A stretch of DNA of 64,000 nucleotides from Todiramphus chloris collaris (taxonomy: Eukaryota > Chordata > Aves > Coraciiformes > Alcedinidae). This document shows, in pieces, positions 33,346 to 47,000 of the stretch (the first letter of the stretch is position 1; each line of letters begins with the position of its first letter). The notes below the pieces were generated by a model. That model was not told the origin of the DNA and made no database searches. It saw nothing but the letters and a program-made list of their open reading frames with translations. The translations under genes and the position numbers were made by a program. Where the stretch lies: positions 5,633,748 to 5,697,747 of the forward strand of contig JANVCC010000270.1 of the NCBI GenBank assembly GCA_025345505.1. Reading direction: 5' to 3'.

Positions 33346-33930
33346 TGAAAGGTTCCTGTGCCTCTGGTTTTGGACACCCCCCCCGTGAGAATTCAAGGGG
33401 TCTGAGATCATGTGAGAGAGGACTGATCATGAGTCCTGAAAACACGGCTTGGTACCAGCTTTGGCTTAGGTGAACCCAAGGGTGAAATACCAGAAATCAC
33501 TAGTTAATTAAAAAGAATACAGACCTTGATTTGGCACAATGCAAACGGGGCAGGTACTACACCTGAAAAGTAATTTTTGCTGGTTTATGTGAGCGTCTGA
33601 GTCACACAGGGTTTTAGTGTGCCTCTTCTCTTTCCCTTTGCACACTGGAGTAAAAGATAAGAGCGTTGTGCTACGGGGTGACAGTTTTCTGCTAAGAGGA
33701 GGGATGGGCGATTGATGTGAATTATGCTGCATTACAGATCTGCAACTTCTGTTATCTTTTAGGAATATCTGCATGGCCAAGAGCATCTAAGTGTTTGCTT
33801 CATTTTCCTTGCTTATAAAAGTGGGCTTCCTGCCTTCTCTGCTTCCTGAGCGCAGTATTTGTGAGGCTTTCTTTGTTATTGTTTGCAAAGCTTTCCGAGT
33901 GTACAAAGCTCTATGCAAATGTCAGGTTGC
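33346..33930. other. Unique non-coding sequence
   Basis: C8 run near 33378-33385. The left part to about 33470 might be further decayed LINE. No exon recognised. Confidence 0.45.
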
Positions 33931-34120
33931 TCGCCTACTTACATCCAGCAATTTAGAAGCACTTTAGGCAGATAAGGTTTAATTAGAGATGTGGAGAAGT
34001 ACAATTACAGTAGGATTTTATATGTCCCAGTATATTGCTACATGTAAATGAGGAGGCCAGAAATTACCATTGGAATGATCTAACACGGCTGCCTGAGTAG
34101 TAACCCATAGGAAAGACTGT
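33931..34120. promoter_or_regulatory. Candidate conserved non-coding element
   Basis: Repeat-free block with GGCAGATAAGGTTTAATTAG (GATA-type AGATAAGG beside TTAATTA), GTACAATTACAGTAGG and CATGTAAATGAGGAGG. The GATA plus homeodomain pairing is typical of tissue enhancers. Inferred from motifs. Confidence 0.25.
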
Positions 34121-36424
34121 CTGGTTTTTCCTATTTAAACTACTTTTGCTTTGCAACTTCCCCCCCACCATGAACATTTATTTACCTTTGGAGAAGGTCC
34201 TTGTATAGGCACAGACTTCTAAACAGGAGATTTTTCAAGTCTCTGATAACTGATTTGCTTTTCTCAATGATCTTTTGCTAACCCCGCAGACAGAGTTAAT
34301 GGATCATAGGTTTAAAACCATTTTGCTCCATTTTATAAGGATTCAGAAGAACACGTTGCCTTGATTTCCAAAGGAAACCTCTGCTATTAAAGCCAGTGAG
34401 CACCTTTCACATCAGCTAGATTTATCCCTGCATTTCTAATGGAAAGGTTTAGGAAGGAAGAATCCAAGCTTTTCCATGCCTGCGTGGGTCTCCTGCAATG
34501 ATTCAGGTTATGTTTAAAGCCAGGAGTTTGTATATTTAATATGGACTAGTCTTTTTCAGTTGTGCTTCTTGCATTGTGCTGCTTGGGTTGCATTCATCTG
34601 ATTTTGGAGTAGATTCACACAAGTATAGGAGGAGCTGCTGTAGATGTTGCATGCTGTAAATCATAGGGTCAAATTCTTGCTCCAAAGAAATCGGTGACAA
34701 AATCTTCTATAGATTGGAAAGGAATTACTATTTTGCCTGTTATGTTAGCACAAAAGCGATGTTAAAGCAATGCTAAAATAAACTCTGGAAGCTTTTGCCT
34801 GGTAAGTTTGACTATTTGTTTGGATCTGTGGTCCATTATTCAATTCTAATGACCACTATTTATTTGTTCAGTCCAATAGTGTAAATTTTTTTTTGGCACG
34901 TCCTTATTTTCTTAATGCCCTAAGCCAGAAAAGAGGTATGTGTGTGGTCTTTATTGCCTGCATGCAGTTGTGTGGTCTTTTGCACTTATACTAATTTATC
35001 TGTTTACTGGATTAAGCCTATCATAAATATTAGTTGAGCTAAGTAGCTTACATTTGGCTAGGTAAAACCTCACTGATCCATAGGTTGTTTGGTTTTCCGT
35101 GTTATCTGAACTCACCCACCAGTTGTGAGATTCACAGGAAATATCTGCATTTTACTTTTTTTTTTTTTCTGTAAGCAGTTCTTCTTGATAAGAATTAATA
35201 CCAGGATAATAACAGCACGACAGCTGTCGTTCCACATCTGCTGTGAAATGCCAGCCTCAGTAGCATCACATCTCTATGGCCCAGAATCTAAATGTTAAGT
35301 GTGCAAGATCAGAGCAGCTCTCATATTTTGGACTTAGAGCTTTGCTTTCAGCCCCTGGTAAGAAGCTGTGGGTGAGAGCACAACTTTAAGAGCCTGCTCC
35401 TGCTTTACCTCTTAGCAATGCATGAGGTAATTTTGATAGCCTCAGTGGGGAATCCTTTTGCCTCACTATGCAGTGTGAAGATGGAAGGGACAGTTTCTAG
35501 TCTTGCCTGAATACAATACTGCTGTTTAAAGCCTCACTCCCTGTCTCAAGATGTGTTTGTGCTGCCTTAAAACTATGATAGCAATGCAGGAAAGTGAAAA
35601 CTCTTTCTCGGCCTGTTTTAATGTAATCATCTGGTTTTCATTCCATTGTTCTTTTAGTGGTGGGATGATTTTTATTTTAGTCCTTGAGATAGTTTCTTGT
35701 GTGCGACAGCCATAGAAGAGGAATAATGAAATCAAACGGAGCAAAATCCAGGCACATCACCCATTCATCAGCCCTGCTCCTTGGGTCAGCGCTCCCACTT
35801 TCTGAGCAGATTAGGAGCAAGAAACTCCATGCAAGCTTGTTTTGCTTTGTGTTGTGTACGTGGATCATTCCCTGCAGTAAATCTTGCTGCACACCGTCCC
35901 TTTCACTCTCTGATGTTAACAAGACTGGGATCTGCACGTATACATACACACGTTGTCTGTCTTGAGCTGGCAACATCTTGATAAGAGGTTCATTATAATC
36001 CACCACTGTCAGAAGCAGTGCTGAAATGATCTGCAAGGTGAAACATCATGTATATATTGAGGCTGACTTTTTATTTTTTAATTAAATAGAAAAAGTGTCA
36101 GGAAACTTTCTTCAAAGGTGCCAGGCAGCTGTTTCTTCTCAGGCATGTTGTTCTTTTCCTAGGCAGTGGATCTTTGATAACTGTCTCTCAGTACCCTCAG
36201 AAGTGTTTTCCAGGTTAGGAGGATGAGAGAGAAGAGATGGCAGTCATGATGCCACTGGCTGATAAAGCCAGAATGCAGACTAAGCCTTCAGATCAATAGG
36301 AATGCAGATAGCTGTAACACCAGACTGCCTGGTGTCAGCTTTAATTTTGCTTCCTGTGACGGCTGCACGCAGCTTCCAGCCTTTAGAGTACCCAGGTACC
36401 CATTGCACAAGCAAACCTCTCATA
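34121..36424. other. Unique AT-rich non-coding sequence
   Basis: T-rich run near 35156-35170; no interspersed repeat recognised. The longest frame is 119 codons (35677-36036, minus) with no recognisable domain. Confidence 0.5.
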
Positions 36425-36640
36425 AGCACCCACCCTGCAGATCTTTGTAACCATTCCTAAGATCCCCTCTCAGGCTTCTCTTCTCCAGGCTAAACAGCCC
36501 CAGGGCTCTCAGCCTTTCCTCATCAGAGAGATGTTCCCATCCCTTCAGCATCTTTGTAGCCTCCGTTGGACTCTCTCTAGTATTTCCCTGTCCCTCTTGA
36601 ACTGGGGAGACCAGAACTGAACACAGTACTCCAGATAGAA
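36425..36640 (-). mobile_element. CR1 LINE internal fragment, minus strand
   Basis: Reverse-complement CR1: CTCTTCTCCAGGCTAAACAG, CAGGGCTCTCAGCCTTTCCT, TTGGACTCTCTCTAGTATTT, CTGGGGAGACCAGAACTGAA, ACACAGTACTCCAGAT. It spans ORF2 just upstream of the C-terminus. The usual 3' part (NRLPRE block, tail and octamers) should lie at the low-coordinate side but is absent, so the copy has lost its 3' end as well as its 5' end. No usable frame remains. Confidence 0.93.
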
Positions 36641-38130
36641 ATTCTGATTTTGCATCTGGTGAGCCTGCTTGTGCCCAGCTCCAACAGAAGCCCAGCGTTG
36701 AGAAACCATTCTCCCAGACTGTTTGGGAATTCTGAACTCGAGTGCAAAATTTGCAGTGTTAGTGAATTTACTTTTCTTCCTGTAGTTGTATTGGACTCCT
36801 GGAAATCCCTTGATTTCATGTTCATGTCTGCATATTTATGTACATATATAGGCACAAACAGTATATATAAAAATGGAACAGTGCCTTCAGGATTTAGAGC
36901 CTCTTTGCAGACTTACTGCATATTTTTCTGCATTCTCCAGCACATCAGTGTTAGTTTTAAAATCAAATGCAGTGCAAACGTGTACCCTGTTGTATTGTGG
37001 ACTCATCTGAACTACAAAAAAGGTGCTTAAATGTGTTCATTCACTAGTGGCAGAAACGAAAGCAAAGTGTGGTAGCAGCTCACCTACCCTGCGAGGGTCA
37101 TGGGGGTTGGAGACAGCTGACCTGACAACGAGAGGATTTCTGTTGTATGTTGTGGTGGGCAGCTCAAGAAGTGCATTTCTCCTCATCCAAACTCATTGAG
37201 GTAAGAAAAAGCAGAGAGAAAAATGTGAAATTCTCTCATTTACCTGAATGGCTTCTGAAATTTAAAGCATAGTTGCAGGTCAACATTATTAACCATTTAA
37301 TTGCCAATCATTTCACTAGGAGCTCTCAACAAATACTCTTCTTTGGGTCAGCCTGTCTTCCCTGACACTATTTACCTTTCCAGTCCTGAGCCACAGAACT
37401 TGAACAGACAGAGCAATTCTTGCCAGTAGTTTCTGATTTAGTAAATTGAAGTATTTGCAATTGGTAATTAAAAAGATTAAGGAATAGTTTTCTCTGCCAT
37501 CACTACAAATTGTTGCTACAGCACAGGCTCTTTGATTTTTGTGGGCACTCTATAAAACTTGGCCCAGCCAAGGGTAATTTGATTTAATAAGCTAATAAAT
37601 ATTTTTGAAATATGCTTCCTGCAGGTTGTAAAAACAGAAGGGTAGAGCCATAACACAGGAAAAGGAAAAATTATACGCATTAAAAAAATACTGATTTGGG
37701 AAAGAAATCCCTACTGACGTGACTGGAATTCACTAGGAATTTCTGGAAGCTAAAAAAATGTTTTCCCTTTTATCTGGTGGCAAAGTGCCATCTGTAGCAA
37801 GGCCCAGGGATCAGGTATCCTCTCCTACAGCAGGTAATAAACTGCGTGGCTTCTTTTATTGAATGAGCAGAGAAGGGAGCAAAATAAATGATGTAGCTTT
37901 CCTTGTTGTCTGATTTGATGTTCATTTTATGCTGCCTGCGAACTGATGATTTCCAATGGGCTGGCAAATAGATCTAGAAATAAATTAAAATGCATCGTGG
38001 AATGATGCCAACGTTGGAAGTGGAAGTTAGACATTTTGGCAGCTGAAGATATCTCGGCTGTCTTCTAGGACCAAAGACAAAATGAGAGCCATGCAACCCC
38101 AAATTCCCAAGCTGAAGAAGCTGGATGCTC
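36641..38130. other. Unique AT-rich sequence, parts may be conserved
   Basis: 37250-37330 (AACATTATTAACCATTTAAT) and 37560-37625 (TTTGATTTAATAAGCTAATA) have homeodomain-rich, repeat-free texture. No exon recognised; the 126-codon frame at 36650-37030 is unsupported. Confidence 0.45.
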
Positions 38131-38200
38131 CCGTTAAAATAACGGACAGTGACATTATTAATAATGTTGACATTTAAATTGACATAATTAGGTTCTTGAA
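38131..38200. promoter_or_regulatory. Paired inverted repeats with TGACAT series
   Basis: A 6-bp arm inverted repeat CCGTTAAAATAACGG (38131-38145) is followed six bases later by a 16-bp perfect palindrome ACATTATTAATAATGT (38152-38167). The motif TGACAT occurs at about 38150, 38168 and 38183. The block sits in AT-rich repeat-free DNA. Palindromes of this type can be dimeric homeodomain or POU sites; no specific factor is claimed. Confidence 0.35.
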
Positions 38201-39540
38201 GTTAATAACCCATCTGTGTGAATACATGGGCGATGCTTACTTCTGGCACTATGGTTCTATCCATAGTGCAGACTTATGCTCAGCGTGCATTTGGAAGCCT
38301 CCTTTGGATATAGGGAGTCCTTTTCATTTCATCTAATAAAAGCTGAGGAGATGAAGCATGATTTGGCTGCTTGCTTGCAAGCCAAAGCAAATTCCCTGTT
38401 AAGAGCATAGTAGGATGTATGTGAGAGCACGAGGATACCTTTCCTGTAAGAAGCACTCAGTCCTGCTTTGGAAAGAGCTCAGTTCCACCAATCCCTCACC
38501 TACTCTTGTATGTCCTCACAGAGCCTAATCCAGCCCCTTCCTTTCTTTTTAGTCATCTTACGTCAACCCCATACCAGTTGTCCTCAAATGCTCACTGCTC
38601 TGCAAAGCACAGGTCAAAACGACAAGAGCTCAGGCATGAAAACATGAGCATTAGCAAAACAAGTTATTTGGTCAGAATCCTGCTGTGCACGGTTTGTTCA
38701 TATTCGTGCAAAATTACTTGGGTTAAGTTATTGCTGTTGGTTAAGGACACAGTTAACAAGGGCAGCGTTGTTTGGCACCGAGCTGTGCCTTGAAATGCTT
38801 CCAACAGTGGTTATTTGGAGTAAATCTGAAATAAGAACAGTGGTCTTGGCTGTCTCCATCTGACTGAGTCTGTCTGTCAGAGGGAACCAAAGTGCTGCGT
38901 TACTGCAAGGGAAGGGAAGGAGGAGGAAGAGAAAGGAAAGGAAGCCCTTCAATTCCTAACAACAACTTAAAAAGTTTCATCACGACATTTTAAAAATGAA
39001 ATGTTTCCTGGTTGTGTGTTTAGAAATAGAAGTGTTGTTTTTTTTCATTTTGAAGTCAGCATTTTTGTTGTAAAAGAAGCTCTTATTTCTTTAAAAATTG
39101 AGATGAATAGAACAGATTTTGGTTAGGCTCATGTGAAATGACTGCAGTCAAACCAACAGAACTTTTTCTTCCATTAAAAGAAGTTCAGCTGTAGCTATTT
39201 TTTCACTGTCTTTTCAGCATCCTCACCAAGTTTAAAAGTCTGTTCTTCACTGAGCTCTATCAGCACCTTTCTTTGCATCCTGTTGTGCAAAACAGATGCC
39301 GGATCCTAATCTGAATTGCAACTAATTTTCGAAATGATCTTCCAATAGTCTAGATCAAAGTATACAGAAGAATCATCCAAGCAGCTGACATATTTAAATT
39401 TTTGATCTAACTTTTCGACCAGGCTTCTCTTGTAAACTGGTGCAAGTAAGTTTGGTGCAGCCCTTTCATTCTGCTGTGGATGGCTCATACTGGCTTGGGA
39501 AAGCCACATCATCTTGAGATGATTTGAAATTGTATGTGGA
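38201..39540. other. Unique non-coding sequence
   Basis: 38920-38945 is a short purine tract (GGGAAGGGAAGGAGGAGGAA). No gene or repeat family recognised. Confidence 0.5.
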
Positions 39541-39565
39541 AAAAACAAACAAACAAACAAAAAAA
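39541..39565 (+). repeat. (CAAA)n microsatellite
   Basis: AAAAAACAAACAAACAAACA followed by A-rich bases; about four CAAA units embedded in a poly-A context. Confidence 0.85.
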
Positions 39566-41346
39566 GATGTTACCTAATCAGATTTTTGAACTAGATTTTG
39601 AAATCTGCTTGATTTGAGGAATAGTCTGTGAGGAGCTGATGAGCAGGGAGGTTTTGCATGCGTGCCTGTGTTACACTCCCTTTCCAAAGAAATGTGTCTG
39701 TTGCAAGTTGGATCAAGTTTGGGAGATTGCACCTCGGGGGAGATGGCCGTAATAAGAGATACTTTTCAATATTTGCTGTACCTAGCAAATTGCTAGATTA
39801 ATGACCCCAGCTGCAGAAAACCAACATTAAATAATGCAGGTTGTTTTGGGTTTAGTTTAGCTGGAGACAGAGCTGAAATGCAACTTTTATTAGAACGTGC
39901 ACGTCAGATGATTTCAGGCATTGCTTTACCTGATGAAGACATGCTGTGATGTGAAATGCTCCCGTCTATTAGAAATGAATTAGGTAATGGTGTTTTACAA
40001 GGTTGAAGGCATTGCTTAATCCTGCAATCTCTTAACACATGGACTGTCACAAGGGTCTGCTTTTCTTATCTCATTTGTCGGGGAGGTGGTTTCATGTGGA
40101 ATTAATATTTTCATTTGCTCTGGGTGTGGGCACATTTTTTTGGTAAAACTCAGTGTCTGAGTGATGACAGAATTTATTTCATTCATTATTATTGCCACAT
40201 ATTGAAGCATTTGATTTCAATTCAGTAGACTATTTTTGTTTCCATAAATTATCCAGTCTGCGTCTCACATAAATGATGGGATGATGCCTCTGGTGTTAAG
40301 GAAGATAAAAAGCAAAGGAAAGAGATATTTGAGATTACCTTTAGTGTCATGCAAGTTACTGCCTAGCAATCTGAGTTTACAGAAGTGTCTGGTAAATATG
40401 TTTGCAGCAAGCCTGAACTGGAACTAGCAAGGCAGACAGCAGAGCTGCACACCTAGCTTTTGATTTTACCCATTTCCTCAAAACACAGATGTATCACTTA
40501 GGGCAGAAATCCATCATTTCCCAGTCACTTTCTTAGTTGAATTTGTGTTGAGCAGACAAAAGGCACTGTATTATCTTTTCTGCGTAATATTTAGAGCCCT
40601 CAATCACAGCTTGTCGGTTTATCGTTGGACTTGCTCTGCCTTTTGGCTGTAAGTTGATGAATCTATTGCCTTTGCTCACACCACCATGAACAGAGAGTTT
40701 GCCTCACGTCAGATGAGCTGGCAAGTGGCAATAGAGAAAATAAAGTCTGTGGTTTTGTTTTGGTGGCATACACAGGCAGGGAACTGGGAAGCTCTCTCTT
40801 TGAGAGGACCTCAGTGGAGTGAGAAGGATGGTTTGCCTGTGCAAGACTTACTAAGGTGCTTTGATGTAATTCTGCAGTAGTATGGGGTGGTTGTAGCAGG
40901 AGTGCTCTGGACCAGCCCTTTGGTATCAGAGGCCACATCTTGTACCACCAGTTTAGAGTGGGTTGCTGTGGACATCAAAATGTGTGCCCCTCCTGGGCAT
41001 TGACAGGGTCAGGAGGAACTGGAGATAGGAAAAACCAGGTGGGCTTTAGAAGTATGCCTCCTCTTCTCATGAATCCTGATAGGGACAATTCCAGGTACTA
41101 GAACATTTGGCCAGTTCTGAATGAAAGTTTGCCTATTATGAGCAAAAGATAAATCTTCTGGAGCGCCTCTGGTGTTGGCTGGTTCAGGGAAAAGGTTTAA
41201 AATTCAGATTGCATTTGGGTTTTAACCCAAGACCTCTAACAGGTCTTTCCACCTATGTTAGAAACAAACCCTGAATGGGAAATTCTTACTGATCAAAGGT
41301 AATGCCTTCCCTTAAACCTTGACTGCAACTGGTAGTCTTGCTCTTT
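39566..41346. other. Unique non-coding sequence
   Basis: No exon, RNA gene or interspersed repeat recognised. 39780-40260 is AT-rich. The 91-codon minus frame at 40663-40938 has no known relative. Confidence 0.5.
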
Positions 41347-41370
41347 CTGAAATCCAGTCTGAAATCCAGT
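41347..41370 (+). repeat. 12-bp perfect tandem duplication
   Basis: CTGAAATCCAGT occurs twice back to back with no mismatch; probably slippage. Confidence 0.9.
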
Positions 41371-44040
41371 TGTATTGCCCCTTGTTTCCTCCCTTAAATG
41401 TCAGCATTTGCTTCTCTTAAGGAAGTAGGAAGACCACTTCAGTTAAAGAAAATAAGTTGAATCACTCATCAGCCTTACAGTGGATGAATATTACTGCTAT
41501 TTCACCAGAAAATACTCTTGAAAGCCTTCTTCTCCTTTCTGCTGAGGGCTAGCTGTTGTCTGAGGGATTCTTTACTGGGTTTTGCAGCCAGGAGAGCTGC
41601 ATGGTGATTAGGGGGAGGTGATCTGGCCAGCCAGGTAAAAGTACCATACTTTAGGGTGACAGGCACATCTGGTGGTGCCTGGACCAAACTGCATGGATAA
41701 CCATCTAAAGTAACTGTAGGAATTTGGTGTTTGTACATATGCTTGGAAATTGGACGTTCTTCATTTGTTAAAGGGACATTGCCAAGACTGAGAGGCCTAA
41801 AATTAGCTCTCCAGCTGTGTTTTGCTTTGCAGGCACGTGCACGTCTCTTCTGTTCCTGGAAGCAGCTGGGTGTTGAAACCCACAAGAAACCTGCTCTGTG
41901 TGAAATGCAAAAAGAATATGTGATTTATTTATTTATTTATTTTCTTCAAGATTCCCTCCCTTTTCTTTGTTTTTCCTCGCTTCTCCCATCCCTTTATGAT
42001 GACCATCTTTTCTGGCTGAAGACCAGACCTGTCATCAAAGTTTCTTAGTGCTACATTTGCTTATGGGGTGTGAACCTGAATGCTGAGGCCTGGTTTTCAG
42101 CCATCAGGCCAACGTGCCAGCTACAGAACGTAAACTGCACAGCCTCCTCAGAGCCTGCTTGCTGTTAATCTCCAGCTTGGATCTGCACTTCTCCTTGGCA
42201 GACAGGTTCATACCAGCATCTTCCATGTGAATGCCCAGCTTGACGCTGAGAAGGGAACGTGCAACTGGCAGGAGGAGGCACGGAGAGTTTTATGGTTAGA
42301 GAGGTACTCACCAGAAAGGTATCTTTGTCTAGCCTGAAGCCCTTCCTCAGAGAAAGAGACAAAGATTTCTCAGCCTTGGGTGAGCTGTTTTTAAATGGTA
42401 TTTTTAGACAGCTGCAAACTAATTCTTGGCTTCTGAGTTTTGACTCCATGATGCTTGAGCTGTTATGCTTCTACTAATATTTAGAAGAAAAACTCTCTTT
42501 TCAGGGTGGAAATATGATTTGGAGCTGCCCTAAGCAGGATCTCAGCGGTGTCTGTGTCTCCTGGGTGGGCACAGCAGGTGAGATCTTCTTCATACATCAC
42601 ATTAGTGAGGCTGAGCGGAGGTGGAGGGCAGCATGTGAGACAGATGGAGAAGATCTGTCATTCCACTGTCACCTTGTCATGGATTTTCAACTCTTTCTAT
42701 GTTCAGAAGACGTTTGGAAATTAGCTTGAGCCCTGAAGTGTTATGCAAGACACAGAGGCTCTCCTTGGAGCTAGTGAAAAGAGTTTCTTTTCTCTTTTCC
42801 TTCCACCCTAATGAAAATAGTGGTGAATATCTGTGAGGCATAGAAAGAAAAGATTCTTTTTTTATTAGTTTTATTTTTTCTTATAACAGTAGAAGTTATT
42901 CAGACTTCCCTCATAATAGAAGTGATCCAGGCATGACCATTGCTCGACTTTGGAAAATTAAGCATGATTCAGATCTTGATGGCTGGCAGAACTAGTGGAA
43001 AAAGCAGACCGTTCAAGATGTGTTTTCAGTAGACCTACTTGCCTTTCACCTAGCCACACAGGAGCCAAACTGCACCCCTGACAAGATCTTACGGTCACTG
43101 ATTCCCTGTGGATCCAACTGCAAAGTTCAATTACAACTTCATGGAACAGAATAAACATTGCACACCTGTAGACAAAGTACACGGGAGGGCCTTTTTTCTG
43201 TACTACTCAGTTCACTAAAAGCTTATCTGTTTACTTAGCTGCTGGTTCAATTTAGGATAATATTTAACTCTCATAGAGCCTAACCACTGGTGAAACTTTA
43301 ACTTGAAAATCAGTGATTCCTATTGCTTCCAGGGGGAGATGGAGGAGGATGGCATCATACATTGCTCTTCAAGTGCTTTACCAATAAGTCAAGTTTTTAT
43401 GAAAGGCTTGATAAAGAATCTGCTGTTAATGTTGGCAGGATGGAGAAAGTGAAGTCAGAGAAATGGTGAATAGCCTGCCCATATCTCCAAGGAGTGTCAG
43501 GCTGTGCTTCTCTGACATTGTAGGGCATCTACTCTAGATCAAAACCACAAGAGCCCTGTGAGAAAATTTGCTGAACCGGGGTTTTTGTTTGTTCCTGGTT
43601 TAAATTTGTTGAAAAGATCCTGAAGGAGGTAATTTTCATCTGGACTTTGTGGAATCTCTGCTGTCTTGTCCCTGTTTGTTCTTCACTGTGGACCTTCCAC
43701 AGTCAGCTCAGTGGCCATCTCGCCGTTCTTGACTCCTTTTTTCTTCTGTAGATTCAAAGAAAGATCTGTGTTCCTGGATACCCCGCACGTGCCATCCCTT
43801 TTTTTTATGTAAACTCAAGTCCCTGTGACAGTCTCTTTTTCACAAAAGAGAACATGCTATGAGCATCCTACTTGGATTTTGCCCTGTGTATCTAGGAATT
43901 TTACAACCTGGTGTTGTTGCAGAGCTGAGGAACCTCTAAGTCAGAGAGCACGTAGGAAGTGAACAGTTTCTCCTTGTCTATAGCAGTCCAAACTGGGCCC
44001 ATGTGAAAATAAAAACTCGGAGAAGAAGGTTTTTATGCAG
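41371..44040. other. Unique sequence with (ATTT)5
   Basis: An (ATTT)n microsatellite of five units lies at 41923-41942. 42850-42900 is A/T-rich. The 127-codon minus frame at 41502-41885 is unrecognised. No interspersed repeat found. Confidence 0.5.
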
Positions 44041-47000
44041 CAGGTTTGGCTTGTCTTTGCCTGAAGCAGTGCGATCTATCACGTTGGTTTTGTGCAAATG
44101 TCTCAGCTCAGACATCAGTGGGATTTGTGGCTCTTCAAGAGCCTGAGCACAGGATCAGAAGGATGCAGAGCAGTGGTGCTGAGCCTAAGACTGCTCCACT
44201 CTGCCAGCAGCTCCCCTGCCCCTCAGGACAGCAGGCAGGTACCTTCTGGAAGGAGATCCTGCAGCCAGGCATCCCCTTTGCAGGGACATGTTTTGCCCCT
44301 TCAGGCTTGGGTGAGTTGTCTGATGACGGCAGGGGCTGTTTGTGGGAGGTGTCCCCTGAAGGAATGAAAGCAGTGGGCAGGGACAGCCTCAGACTAGGCA
44401 AGCAATAAGTTCTTGGGCACATTCAGTGCTTTCTCTGCCTCCTTCCTAGGACTTTAATCTTGTTGTGTGGTGCGCTGTAAAGCTCCGATCACCTTCTCAA
44501 AAAACAGATCTATCGTTGCTGACTGGGACCAGAATCTCCTTGCAGTCCTCAGCCTCATTTGCTCTGAGCGAGGCAAAGTCCTGCTGCTCCACAGCCATGT
44601 CCAGGCTGAGAACCACACTTCAGGCAGAACCATATGGCTGCAGTTTTAGTAAAATGGGTATAGTTGCAGTAGCGAAGCAGAAGAGTAGTCCTTGCTTCTT
44701 CTAATTTTGCACAGCAGCTTCAAGCTGACAGGCTTTTCCTTGTCCTGTTAGCCAAGCTGAACCTTGGCTAGGGCCTTGGTTGCCGAGCTGTAGCTTGGTG
44801 ATGAGTTGTCATCCCCAGCTATTGACAGGTGGTGGGATCTCTGCTGACCTGTCCTCGCCTGTTGCTCTTGTCTAGAACCTCGGGTTGTCTGAATGTGTTG
44901 TGCAGTAGTCAGGTCAGGGCATGTGGATTTGAGCCCCCTATTTTGGGCTTGGAGGGACTTTTGCAGACCTGGAGTGCCAGAGATGAGTGTCCTAGTGTCA
45001 GATGGAAGAGTTGCCTGGTCAGTCAGAGCAGTAGGTGGGATTGTTGTTAGCCTTGGCTGGTCCTCCTCCTGCTGTGTCTTTGGGGACTGTACCATCACAG
45101 GCTGCCACTGCCTGTAAGCAGCTTTTCTCCACTCTGCCCAGAGCTAATGGCAAAGAAAAATCTACTTACCTGGGGAATGTCCTCTCCCAGAAGCCTGGGT
45201 GTCAAACCTGACATTGCTGTTCTGGACCACACAAGTCAAGAGGAGCCAGTGACATGGCAAAGTGACGTTGTCTGAAAGGGATAACAATAAGCCATGGTGG
45301 GCATTTCCTGAAAGAAGGCCCTGTTCCACTTCGCTGTGGACTACAACAGAGATATGGTAGCTATGTCTATGTAAGCTTGATCCATCCAGGATTGGGGATC
45401 ATCTGGGGCCACCGCAGAGTGTAGTCAGGAGGTATTTACTGAGCTCAGGAGTCACCTTCATTAATGCAGCAGGAGGAGGGACAGGAGCCAAATGCAAGTG
45501 CGACCAGCACTCCTTTGGGGGGGACCTGCTTCACCTTGATGATTACAGCAACAAGTCCCACTCTCTGCCTGTCTTGGTGCCTTCCTGCGTCTCTAAGCGG
45601 CACAAGCGGTCATCTCCTGTTTGAAGGATTCTGCCCTTTTGGAGGTGGGTGTATTTCACTCTGTATTCAGCAGGTAAGCAGCCATTGTCATTTCTCAGTA
45701 GGCAGCTGTGGCTCCTGGGCTGCCAGAGGCTCTTGGCCCTGGCTGCAGGAGAGGCAAAGCTGAAGAAAATAAGAGGTCTGAGCAAGAGGTGCAAAGAAGA
45801 TGTTTTATGGCTTTTAATCGAACGCACGTACAATTTCACAGCACAGCAAGCAGGAATCAAGGCCTTTGCATAAAATTGTCTCTCAGGGATGTCCTTTAAG
45901 GTCTGGTCCTCAGTCCTCGTGGGCAAACAAATGAAGTGAAGCTGTTGCAAGCAGTGGCTGTAATTCTGCTCAGCCTCCTTCTCCAGCCCATTGCCATCTG
46001 CTTCCTCTGGCTTTGCAAATAGCCTGCAGGGCACAGCGAGGTCTCCTCCAGGGAAGGGGACTAGATGCCCTCCTGAGGGTGAGGACCTGTGGTTTCCACC
46101 GTTCAGGTATCCAAGCCGCTCGCACGCTCTGCAGCCAAGTGGCATCTGCTTGTGTGGTGAGCAAGGCAGATGGTTGGCATTGGTGGTGAATGGCTTTGAG
46201 AGAGAGCATCAGCATATGCCACTCGCTGAAGAACAGCAGTGGCAAGGTCATTCTGCTGGCTTGTACAGAGACAGCTCGGGCAACACCTATCAGGCCTTCG
46301 TGTTCCTCACCGTCCCAGCTCCGATGCCTGTGGTTATGCTCTGAAAGGCCCCAGAGATACAAAGCTTCCTGCTGCTTGTGCATCATCCCTCACTGGAGGA
46401 GGAGAAGGTGGGGAAATGTTTTCCATCCGTTGTGGTGATGCACTGGGGGAAGCCCATGGAAAGAAAACCTTCTCTGACCTCCTGCGTCCCACCGGGAAGG
46501 GCCTGCATGTGCCAAACACCTCCTGAGCCATCCCATGTGAGGCTGACTTCCTAATCCTAAACTCATCATTTGTAAGTCAGGGGTGGAAGCGCGCAGCTGC
46601 CAGCTCCCAAGGGGCTGGTTCAGCCCACTCAGGGCTCTCTGATCCTCCTGCAGTGGATTGCGTCTTCCGCCCCATGTAAGGAGTGAGCTCACCACGGATC
46701 AGGCTGAGCGTGGCTCTCTCCCTGCCCTGGCAGTTCTCCCAGATTACAGCATGACCCTCGGCTATGAGTCACTTCTTTTCTCACAAACCCAGACGCTGCG
46801 CCGAGCGGGTGGTTGCTCATCTGCACCAGCACTGAGGATTTACTGCGGTGAAGCAAGTTTGGCCAGCAGTGACTCCTTCTCTGCATGTGACCTTTCTGAC
46901 TTTCATTGGTCCTCCTGCGTAGAGCATCTTTGTGCAACTGCTTCCCCAAGCCTGAACTGGCAGCACTGCTTGGGAGGAGAGATGATAAATGCCATGGGGC

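Noticed and set aside
44748..45098. 116-codon minus-strand ORF rich in Q, S and T
   Set aside because: Looked like a disordered protein but has no known relative, no signals, and other frames are equally open.
45543..46145. 200-codon minus-strand ORF, the longest without unknown bases
   Set aside because: No recognisable domain, mixed composition, overlapped by several other frames, and no paired splice sites or promoter. Length is within chance expectation for 64 kb at this G+C.
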